NCBI GenBank assembly: GCA_028386065.3 | Contig: JAKUCV010001500.1 | Span: forward strand, 1 to 64,000 | Length of the DNA: 64,000 bases | Reading direction: 5' to 3' | From: Turnera subulata | Lineage: Eukaryota > Streptophyta > Magnoliopsida > Malpighiales > Passifloraceae | Part shown: positions 11,619-19,979 of the stretch, one piece after another | Numbering within the stretch: the first letter of the stretch is position 1 | Layout: every line of letters begins with the position of its first letter | Program-made: the position numbers and the translations under genes | The notes under the pieces: generated by a model | Seen by the model: only the letters and a program-made list of their open reading frames with translations | The model's database searches: none | Told to the model about the DNA's origin: nothing

Positions 11619-12284
11619 TCAAAGAAGCAACTCTAATGTCTGTAAAGTAGTAGAATTTCCGCCATCTCCTTGGACTACTATCTCAATTTGGATACTGAGC
11701 ATTTCTGTATACCCTCTCCCTCTCCTCCCATGATTTGATTCCCAACTCTTGATCAACTTCCAACAAGCAATTGTGTCAAGAATTATCAGAAGAGAAAACA
11801 GATAAGCAATCAACAATCCCTCAAGCACCACAGACAAATCAACCCTTCCCAGTAGATGGTAAGATCTCATAACCCGGTATTGAAACAAGACTTCAATAGC
11901 AGCTAGACCCAGATTGATGGGAACTGCCAACAATAAGGCCACAGAGCTTGTCCCTTTTCTTAGCAAACAATCCTTCCTGACCACCACTGTAACAGCCCGG
12001 GTAAAATTTGGATTTTTACCGGGACTGTAAAAGTCTTTTTACAGTGATTTACCGAATGAATTAATCTTGGGTAATTAATTCAAGGTAAATTGGGCATCAC
12101 TTTTCGTAACTGAGGTTTTTCCCGCACTCGAAATTTTTCCGTGGATTTTTCGGACCTAAGTTGGTATTTTTTCGGGTCCCAGAATCCTCAGAAAAATCAC
12201 ACCGGAAAATAACTAAGCGGGTATCAGTTATTTTCTGGTCCGGATCGGACCCGCCTGCATTATTGATGGCGGCTAAGTTTTGTG

Positions 12285-12292
12285 TATAAAAG
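12285..12292 (+). promoter_or_regulatory. TATA box of LTR1
   Basis: TATAAAAG, followed by a purine-rich tract that would form the start of the transcript. It is conserved in LTR3 (20277-20284) and as TATATAAAAG in the solo LTR near 51826. LTR2 lacks it: the flanking TTTTGTG and AGGAAGAAAG are joined directly at about 17403. Confidence 0.7.
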
Positions 12293-14376
12293 AGGAAGAA
12301 AGCAGGAGAAGAGAGGAAGAGGAGAAGAAAAGAAAAAAAGAGAGAAAAAAAAAAAGAGAGAAGAAAAGAAAAAAAAAGAAAAAAAGGGGAAACCGGAAAA
12401 AAAAAAACATTGAGGAAAAAAAAGAAAATGAAAGAAAAATAGAAAGAAAAACAAAGAAAATAGAAAAAAAAAACCGAAGGACGAACAGTTCGTCCCCCTC
12501 CTCTCCCTCGGGTTTCTGTTCATGGGGAGGAGATCGGCGCCGCCTCTCGACACACCGCCGCCACCAGCCTCTTCTCCTCACCGTCGCGACCTCAACCCAG
12601 CCTCCCTGGCTCGGTTCCGCCGCCTGACGCGCCGTTGACCTGTCGGCAGAACCCGCGGATCTTGCTTCCTCCGCGCCTGCACCTGCTTCCCACAGCTTCA
12701 CGCCAGCTTTCCGCCGCCAACACGCCGCTCGTGCCGCCTTGAGGTCGCAGCTGAGCTCGCCTTTCCTTCCCCGCGCATATCGTCGCCGCAGCGCCGCTGC
12801 AACCCGCGAGGTGAGCAGATCCGGGTTGTTTGACCCGCGTGCGTGTCTACCTGGGCTGGGTTTTGGGCTGTGCACTGGGCCTGCTTCACGGGCCTGTCCT
12901 TGGGCTCCAGCTTGGGGCTTGGGCTGGCCTGTGGAGTAGGTTGGGCAGGCACTGTTCATAGCCCAGTCGAGATTTAAAAAAAATAATAAAAATAATATAT
13001 ATATAAATACATAATTATAATCTGTGGAAAAAAATGAAAATGAAAAGGGATATTTTTTTGGAAATATATATATATTACATAGTTAATATTTCTGAAAATA
13101 TAGAATTTTGTTGTTATATAATTGTTTTTTTAAAATGTATTTTGTCTTTAGAAAATATATGTATATTTATAAATTTATATTTACTTTCAGAAATCAGTTT
13201 TTATGAATATATATTTTCTGGAAATAACATATATAGCATATGATTAATATATATATTTTTGATAAATAATAATATTCGGTAATTATATTACAGTAAATAG
13301 TTTTATAAAAAAATAATATTTTGGAAAATATATATATACATATGTTATCTTTTCCAGAAAATTATGGTGATTATATTTTCAGAAAAGTATAATTAATTTA
13401 TGAAAATATTTTGAAAAGAGTTTTAATTAAAGTATGGTACCGAAATTATATTCGGGTATACGTACGGTATAATATTTTTGGAAAAAGATGATAATAAAGG
13501 ATATGAACCGGGATGGGTTTATTTCGCAGTATTGGCATCATAGCATACCGATTATGTACATTTATGTGAGCATGTTGTTTTGTTGTATAGGTTATGATAT
13601 CGGGCAGTTTCCCGAGGAGCCGGCCTTGGAACCAGTCATTGTCTTCAGAGTTGAGTAATCGGCTAAGGTGATGATGGATTACCTTCAATATGTGCCTGTA
13701 TTAGTCGGTTGTTGTGTTTGATGATTATTGCACAATTGAGTGTTGCGTTTGCTGTAATTTGTTTCGGGATGTTTATCCCAGTACTTTGTTTGATTTTGGG
13801 ATGTTTATCCCCGTGTTGAGGTTTGGTTGTTTATCTCGGTGTCATTTTTGATAAGGATGTCGATCCTTGGTTTTGGATAGGGATGTCTATCCCGGTATTT
13901 TGGTTAGGGATGTTGATCCCTGTGATTTGGTTCTGAATGATGATAATATAATTGTCACGTGGTAAGTAGTGGTACGACTCGATGGTTTAAGACTGTTTTG
14001 TGGTGGCCATGACCTGGGTTACTTACGATAAGCATGTCTATGCTTGGGATGTCTATCCCGTGATTGTATTTGGGATGTCTATCCCTGGGTTCTTATTTTT
14101 GGGATGTCGATCCCTGGGCTCTCTTGGTTTGGTTTGGCACCCGAAATATGTTGATAACCAGGTCTGACCCCTAGCTTATCCGTGACGGGGCCCGGAAAGA
14201 TAAAATTGGAAATTGAATTTTTATTTGAGTCTTTTTGGTCTTGGACCAGTTTTGGGTCTTGTCTTTTGGATTGTTTATTTTGGTTGTTATGCCTGTGTTT
14301 TCGTCCTTGAGTAATTTTAGTGTTACATATTGATCGTCTATCCATGGTTGTGAGCACTTCGGACTCACCCCTCACC

Positions 14377-14404
14377 CAGGGGCAGATCCAGAATTTTTTA
14401 TTAA

Positions 14405-14446
<42 letters not shown>

Positions 14447-14668
14447 GGCGGGGATGGGGGCAAATTTATACAAACTAGGAGAAATGCAAACAAAATTGTG
14501 TAAAATGTGAAAGATATGGCTCGAACCCGGGCTGGCGGTGGGGATTGGAGCACAAATAACCACTACACCACCATATAATTTGTTTGAATTTGTTACCATA
14601 TATATATATAAATTTGGGGTTTAGGGGGGGCCTGGGCCCCTGCTTGCTCCCCCCTGGATCCGCCCCTG
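14377..14668. mobile_element. Small non-autonomous hAT element with a 38-G run
   Basis: Terminal inverted repeats CAGGGGCAGATCCAG and CTGGATCCGCCCCTG are flanked by the 8-bp duplication CCCTCACC at 14369-14376 and 14669-14676. LTR3 has the empty site. The element contains an uninterrupted run of 38 G at 14408-14445. No transposase is present at 292 bp. Confidence 0.92.
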
Positions 14669-15061
14669 CCCTCACCTGCGGGCTTTCATCCTGTAGGTTG
14701 AGTTATTTGTGGTTCAGGTTTGATGCATTCCAGACAGGCTGCGACGTTATCCCTTGGACAGGGCTCGGACCCATTAGTTTGCATCAGTGTCGTATACAGT
14801 GTCTTTGTGAGTTTTAAAGTCATCCGCTGTGCTGATTATTGTTTTTGTTGGGCCATTGGGCCGTTTATATCATTTGATGTCCCCGGGGTTCGGGTGACGT
14901 GTAGTTGTTGTTGGGCCGAAGGGCCACTTTCATATTTTTGATTTGGGCTATTGAGCCAGAGTTTCTGTTGTATACACTGTATGCTGGAGTTTGTTTGGTC
15001 AGGTCGTTACAATTCCGGCACGTGTTTACTACGTACGGTAAATACGGGTCGGGGTGTTTCA

Positions 15062-15090
15062 TTGTGGTAGCGGAGCGGGCGTTAGGTCTT
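15062..15090 (+). promoter_or_regulatory. Putative primer binding site after LTR1
   Basis: TGGTAGCGGAGCGGGCG follows the LTR end after a few bases (from about 15065). It resembles the core of the copia site at 883. The tRNA is not certain; the first bases fit initiator tRNA-Met only approximately. Confidence 0.5.
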
Positions 15091-15167
15091 GTTGGGTAGT
15101 CTTTGTGTGTTTGTTGTTCTTGTTTGCATAGTTCGCTCCATTTGTTTATTATTTTATATCATTTTAG

Positions 15168-15644
15168 TTAGTGCATTATGGATACAGTCAAAGGACGCCA
15201 GCTGTCGCAGAACAAACACATAAGAGGTAATTGATGCCATAAATAAGCGGAAACATAAGTATTATTAATATCACTAATATTATTATTACAAGCATTGATA
15301 TTACAAACACATAAGAGGTAATTGATCATGCTGTAGGCCAGTCGGTTTCTCCTGCCTAGGGAGGCACCTTCGACGAAGAAGACGGACGATGGAGCAGGCA
15401 TGTTGTTTCGACGCGTGGTGTTTTGTTTTCTGAACGTGGTGTTTTCTTTGGCTGAGGGTTTTTTTTTCTCTTGGATGCTTTGTGGTTTTTGCTTTCCGTT
15501 GTTTTGCCTTTTATAGAAAAAATGTTTACCGTTTTGTTTTTCAAAGTTTAGACCCCACCTATCCCCAGGAAAGTCTAAAGGATTTTTTGGTGATAGGAAA
15601 AGTAGATTCTTTTCACAAAGCTCCAAATCGTTTTCATTCTTCAA
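15168..15644 (-). CDS. Antisense ORF with conserved FFVEGASLGRRNRLAYSM motif (copy A)
   Basis: A 158-codon frame antisense to the element. It runs from a moderately charged N-terminal part (ENDLELCEKNLLFLSPKNP) through a Lys/Asn-rich middle to the motif SVFFVEGASLGRRNRLAYSM, which is followed by unrelated residues. The same motif occurs at about 57.99-58.04 kb on the + strand with almost only silent differences. In copy B (18419-18706) the frame is shifted before the motif. I recognise no family. The ATG at 15644 may not be the true start because similarity to copy B extends further upstream. It may be a fragment of a longer protein. Confidence 0.5.
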   Translation of the reverse strand: MKNENDLELCEKNLLFLSPKNPLDFPGDRWGLNFEKQNGKHFFYKRQNNGKQKPQSIQEKKKPSAKENTTFRKQNTTRRNNMPAPSSVFFVEGASLGRRNRLAYSMINYLLCVCNINACNNNISDINNTYVSAYLWHQLPLMCLFCDSWRPLTVSIMH

Positions 15645-15739
15645 GGTGTTGCTTTTTGAAAATTTTGCCGTTGCCCCATTTATTACTTTCTCACTTTATA
15701 CGTTTTTTTTCGGGCTACAAACGCAAGAATTTTTCAGCT

Positions 15740-16119
15740 CTTTTTCATCTTACGATTTTCTATCGCCCTGGCTACCTTGGCGTTTCTTTTTATGGTTTTT
15801 CTATATTTTCTACATCTTTTATAACATGCATCCGTGACCGTTGAGGCTAGATTAATGGGGCCATACCTCGAGTAGAGTGCATGTGCGACAAGCTTACACC
15901 TGTTCGGACATCATGGAGGGATACGAGAACTTTTTCATCTTACGATTTTCTATCGCCCTGGCTACCTTGGCGTTTCTTTTTATGGTTTTTCTATATTTTC
16001 TACATCTTTTATAACATGCATCCGTGACCGTTGAGGCTAGATTAATGGGGCCATACCTCGAGTAGAGTGCATGTGCGACAAGCTTACACCTGTTCGGACA
16101 TCATGGAGGGATACGAGAC
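15740..16119. repeat. 190-bp tandem duplication in internal A
   Basis: Two nearly identical copies, about 15740-15929 and 15930-16119, start CTTTTTCATCTTACG and end GGGATACGAGA. Internal B has this unit once (from about 18803). The duplication explains most of the length difference between internals A and B and arose after they separated. Confidence 0.85.
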
Positions 16120-16542
16120 TTGACAGACATTTTTGGCTCATGCGGAATTTGTCAACAAGTGGATAACGTTTTTTCCGAGGACACAGGACGTTCTCGTGAT
16201 CATCGCCTTGCGAGTTAACGCATGTCTTTTCCACGAGGGAAATCGACGTCACTGTTAGCTGTGCATGTTACGTTTCTCGGGATCGAGGATGTTTACGACC
16301 AATCTAGAGCGTCGAACACGAAAACATGTTTTGTTTTAACTTCTTTATGTTTTGGTTTTGTTAAACGAATTTTTTTTTAATCTCTTTATATTTGATTTTA
16401 TATCCTTATTGTTGATTTTTAATCTGCTTGAGATGTTTTGTTTTTCTGTTTAACACGAGATTTCGTAACATAAGAGTTTGGATTTAAAAAGAAAGCTTAT
16501 TTTATTTATTTCATAACGGTTTTACAACGGAGAAGAAGTACT

Positions 16543-16920
16543 CTAAGGAGTTACTTGCTTCTCAAGGTCTTTTGCAAGCTTTTGGATGTTTTTCACGTGG
16601 GGAAAGAGTTCCGTGCACGCTAGTTCTATCTGCATCACTACCGAGCTGACCTTCCTCAGTGAGACGTTCAGCTGCGATAGTGTCTGCTGCGGAGTGCTGC
16701 TTTCAGCCGTTGCTTTGCCCTTCCGATCATCAGCTTCTTTGCTTGCACGCTTCTTTCGCTGTCTTGGGGAGACCACCACATCTTCCTTCAGACTGATGGT
16801 GTTTGCCTTGAACTGCTTCTTGGGAGGTTCTTCATCAGAGCTTGTAGGTAAAGCAGTACCACCGATGTAGCAGTTATCCTCGGAGTCTGAGGTAGTTCTT
16901 GATCTTAGTGGGGAGTCCAT
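16543..16920 (-). CDS. 125-codon antisense ORF of the long-LTR element (copy A)
   Basis: The ATG at 16920 (context CAGCCATGGAC) opens 125 codons. Residues 1-35 are Ser/Asp/Glu-rich (DSEDN, TSSDEEPPKK). A basic patch PRQRKKRASK near residue 52 looks like a nuclear localisation signal. The last 45 residues, from LSQLNVSLRKV to KLAKDLEKQ, can form an amphipathic helix or coiled coil. There is no membrane span and no catalytic motif. TATAAAA lies 36 bp upstream of the ATG on this strand, and AATAAATAAA lies about 35 bp past the stop. Copy B differs at 11 nucleotides and seven amino acids with no indel or stop. The function is unknown; antisense accessory ORFs are known from some plant gypsy elements. 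Confidence 0.6.
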   Translation of the reverse strand: MDSPLRSRTTSDSEDNCYIGGTALPTSSDEEPPKKQFKANTISLKEDVVVSPRQRKKRASKEADDRKGKATAESSTPQQTLSQLNVSLRKVSSVVMQIELACTELFPHVKNIQKLAKDLEKQVTP

Positions 16921-16955
16921 GGCTGAGAGTGAGTGTCTCAGTTAAGAGGTTTGGT

Positions 16956-16962
16956 TTTTATA
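16956..16962 (-). promoter_or_regulatory. Candidate TATA box for the 125-codon antisense ORF
   Basis: On the minus strand GCTTATAAAAACC precedes the ATG by 36 bp. In copy B the same place reads GCTTAGAAAAACC, which lacks the TATA core. The short distance to the ATG would leave a very short leader, so this is a weak call. Confidence 0.4.
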
Positions 16963-17106
16963 AGCAAAGGAGATGTCGCTTAAGGGTATAAGCGGTATCT
17001 CGCGTTGAGTTTGGACACTTGGCAGAGTGTGCCAGAAGCTTATCGTGGTAGGACCCACGGATAAGACGGAATTTCGAGGACGAAATTCTTTTTAAGGTGG
17101 GTAGAC

Positions 17107-18393
17107 TGTAACAGCCCGGGTAAAATTTGGATTTTTACCAGGACTGTAAAAGTCTTTTTACAGTGATTTACCGAATGAATTAATCTTGGGTAATTAATTC
17201 AAGGTAAATTGGGCATCACTTTTCGTAACCGAGGTTCTTCCCGCGCTCGAGATTTTTCCGTGGATTTTTCGGACCTAAGTTGGTATTTTTTCGGGTCCCA
17301 GAATCCTAAGAAAAATCACACCGGAAAATAACTAAGGGGGTATCAGTTATTTTCTGGTCCTGATCGGACCCACCTGCATTATTGATGGCGGCTAAGTTTT
17401 GTGAGGAAGAAAGCAGGAGAAGAGAGGAAGAGGAGAAGAAAAGTAAAAAAGAGAGAAAAGGAGAGAAAAAAAAAAAAGAGAGAAGAAACGAAAAAAAAGA
17501 AAAAAAACAAAAAAAGGGAAAACCAGAAAAAAATAGTGAGGAAAAAAAACAAAAATAATAATATAGAAAATAGAAAAAAATGAAAGAAAAATAGAAAGAA
17601 AAAAAATTAGAAAAAAGAAAAAAAACCCGAAGGATGAACAGTTCGTCACCCTCCTCTCCCTCGGGTTACTGTTCATGGGGAGGAGATCGACGCCGCCTCT
17701 CGGCACACCGCCGCCACCAGCCTCTTCTCCTCACTGTCGCGACCTCAACCCCGCCTCCCCCAGGCCGTGACGCGCCGTTGACCAGTCAGCAAAACCCGCG
17801 GATCTTGCTTCCTCCGCGCCTGGACCTGCTTGCGACAGCTTCACGCCAGCTTTCCGCCGCCAACACGCCGCTCGTGCAGCCTTGACGTCGCAGCTGAGCT
17901 CGCCTTTCCTTCCCCGCACCTATCGTTGCCGCCGCGCCGCTGCAACCCGCGAGGTGAGCAGATCCGGGTTGTTTGACCCGCGTGCGTGTCCGGGTCGTGT
18001 CTACCTGGGCTGGGTTTTGGGCTGTGCACTGGGCCTGCTTCGCGGGCCTGTCCTTGGGCTCCTGCTTGGGGCTTGGGCTGGCCTGTGGAGTAGGTTGGGC
18101 TGGCACTGTTCATGGCCTAGTCCAGATTTAAAAATATATATATATATATATATATAAATACATAATTATAATCTGTGGAGAAAAATAAAAATGAAAAGGG
18201 ATATTTTTCTGGAAATATATATATATATAACATAGTTAATATTTCTGAAAATATATAATTATGTTGTTATATAATTGTTTCTTTTAAATGTATTTTGTCT
18301 TTAGAAAATATATGTATATTTATAAATTTGTATTCACTTTCAGAAATCAGTTTCTATGAATATATATTTTCTAGAAATAACATATATAGCATG
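17107..18393 (+). repeat. LTR2, 3'-truncated and lacking its TATA box
   Basis: It matches LTR3 from TGTAACAGCCCGGG to TATAGCAT, then jumps to internal sequence at GTTGTAGGC. The joint is at CATG, which is present in internal A at the matching place (GATCATGCTG), while the LTR has AGCATATG. The TATA box is deleted. Confidence 0.88.
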
Positions 18394-18418
18394 TTGTAGG
18401 CTAGTCGGTTTCTTCTGC

Positions 18419-18706
18419 CTAGGGAGGCACCTTCGACGAAGAAGACGGACGATGGAGCAGGCATGTAGTTTCGACGCGTGGTGTTTTGTTTTCTGAACGT
18501 GGTGTTTTCTTTGGCTGACGGTTTTGTTTTCTCTTGGATGCTTTGTGATTTTTTCTTTCCGTTGTTTTGCCTTTTACAGAAAAATATTTACCGTTTTGTT
18601 TTTCAAAGTTTAGACACCACCTATCCCCGGGAAAGTCTAAAGGATTTTTTGGTGATAGGAAAAGTAGATTCTTTTCACAAAGCTCCAAATCGTTTTCAAT
18701 CTTCAA
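18419..18706 (-). pseudogene. Antisense FFVEGASLGRR ORF, copy B, frameshifted
   Basis: Homolog of 15168-15644. The first 45 codons match closely (ENDLELCEKNLLFLSPKNP, then PGDRW). An indel in an A-rich tract near codon 45 then shifts the frame, so the ORF ends in another frame while the motif-coding DNA still lies at about 18408-18465 in frame +1. It is cut by the LTR2 joint just after the motif. Confidence 0.5.
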
Positions 18707-18908
18707 GGTGTTGCTTTTTGAAAATTTTGCCGTTGCCCTATTTATTACTTTCTCACTTTATACGTTTTTTTTTGGGCTACAAACGCAAGAGTTTTTCAGC
18801 TCTTTTTCATCTTACGATTTTCTATCGCCCTGGCTACCTTGGCGTTTCTTTTTATGGTTTTTCTATATTTTCTACATCTTTTATAACATGCATCCGTGAC
18901 CGTTGAGG

Positions 18909-19124
18909 CTAGATTAATGGGGCCATACCTCGAGTAGAGTGCATGTGCGACAAGCTTACACCTGTTCGGACATCATGGAGGGATACGAGACTTGACAGAC
19001 GTTTTTGGCTCATGCGGAATTTGTGAACAAGTGGATAACGTTTCTTTCGAGGACACAGTACGTTCTCGTGATCATCGCCTTGCGAGTTAACACATGTCTT
19101 TTCCACGAGAGAAACCGACGTCAC
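18909..19124 (-). CDS. 71-codon antisense ORF, unknown, present in both internals
   Basis: It starts MTSVSLVEKTCVNSQGDDHE and ends THSTRGMAPLI-like (MHSTRGMAPLI). The same frame is open at 16037-16252 in internal A with four substitutions. It lies between the 125-codon ORF and the FFVEGASLGRR segment in the same direction. No motif is recognised. It may be a chance ORF; two copies of a young duplication are weak evidence for coding. Confidence 0.25.
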   Translation of the reverse strand: MTSVSLVEKTCVNSQGDDHENVLCPRKKRYPLVHKFRMSQKRLSSLVSLHDVRTGVSLSHMHSTRGMAPLI

Positions 19125-19415
19125 TGTTAGTTGTGCATGTTACGTTTCTCGGGATCGAGGATGCTTACGACCGATCTAGAGCGTCGAACATGAAAACATG
19201 TTTTGTTTTAACTTCTTTATGTTTTGGTTTTGTTAAACGAATTTTGTTTTTAATCTCTTTATGCTTGATTTTATATCCTTATTGTTGATTTTTATTCTGC
19301 TTGAGATGTTTTGTTTTTCTGTTTAACACGAGATTTTGTAACATAAGAGTTTGGATTTAAAAAGAAAGCTTATTTTATTTATTTCATAACGGTTTTACAA
19401 CGGAGAAGAAGTACT

Positions 19416-19793
19416 CTAAGGAGTTACTTGCTTCTCAAGGTCTTTTGCAAGCTTTTGGATGTTTTTCACGTGGGGAAAGAGTTCCGCGCACGCTAGTTCT
19501 ATCTGCATCACTGCCGAGCTGACCTTCCTCATTGAGACGTTCAGCTGCGATAGTGTCTGCTGGGGAGTGCTACTTTCAGCCGTTGTTTTGCCCTTCCGAT
19601 CATCAGCTTCTTTGCTTGCACGCTTCTTTCGCTGTCTTGGGGAGACCACCACATCTTCCTTCAGACTAATGGTGTTTGCCTTGAATCGCTTCTTGGGAGG
19701 TTCTTCATCAGAGCTTGTAGGGAAAGCAGTACCACCGATGTAGCTGTTATCCTCGGAGTCTGAGGTAGTTCTTGATCTTAGTGGGGAGTCCAT
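19416..19793 (-). CDS. 125-codon antisense ORF of the long-LTR element (copy B)
   Basis: Same length and start context as 16543-16920, with seven amino-acid changes (for example DNS for DNC, KKRFK for KKQFK, AVMQIELACAEL for VVMQIELACTEL). The acidic Ser-rich N-terminus, basic patch and C-terminal helix are all kept. The upstream TATA-like element is mutated here. Of the 11 nucleotide differences from copy A, seven change an amino acid, so the pair alone does not show purifying selection. Confidence 0.55.
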   Translation of the reverse strand: MDSPLRSRTTSDSEDNSYIGGTAFPTSSDEEPPKKRFKANTISLKEDVVVSPRQRKKRASKEADDRKGKTTAESSTPQQTLSQLNVSMRKVSSAVMQIELACAELFPHVKNIQKLAKDLEKQVTP

Positions 19794-19979
19794 GGCTGAG
19801 AGTAAGTGTCTCAGTTATGAGGTTTGGTTTTTCTAAGCAGAGGAGATGTCGCTAAAGGGTATAAGTGGTATCTCGCGTTGAGTTTGGACACCTGGCAGAG
19901 TGTGCCAGAAGCTTATCGTGGTAGGACCCACGGATAAGACGGAATTTTGAGGACGAAATTCTTTTTAAGGTGGGTAGAC

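Larger units (their letters stand above)
11988..15061 (+). repeat. LTR1 of the long-LTR complex
   Basis: The LTR is about 2.77 kb once the nested hAT element (14377-14668) and its duplicated target are removed. In order it has a TATAAAAG box (12285-12292), a 190-bp A/G-rich tract, a GC-rich block (12480-12960), a candidate splice donor CGCGAG/GTGAGCAG near 12808, a long AT-rich tract, and an array of GGGAT-N4-ATCCC palindromes (13766-14115). It ends CGGGGTGTTTCA. Confidence 0.92.

Noticed and set aside
12280..12627. Long Lys/Arg/Glu-rich and Phe/Ser-rich frames in the A/G-rich tracts (also 17401-17706, 20252-20563, 51802-52174)
   Set aside because: These are low-complexity translations of a purine tract that lies right after the LTR TATA box. 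They vary by indels between copies and have no conserved frame.
14372..14599. Poly-proline ORF on the minus strand
   Set aside because: Translation of the 38-G run in the small hAT element.
15168..15644. The FFVEGASLGRR segment as a nucleoside-kinase P-loop or as an endogenous viral gene
   Set aside because: The GxxxxGK[ST] pattern is absent, and no viral replication, capsid or movement motif is seen nearby. Left unassigned.
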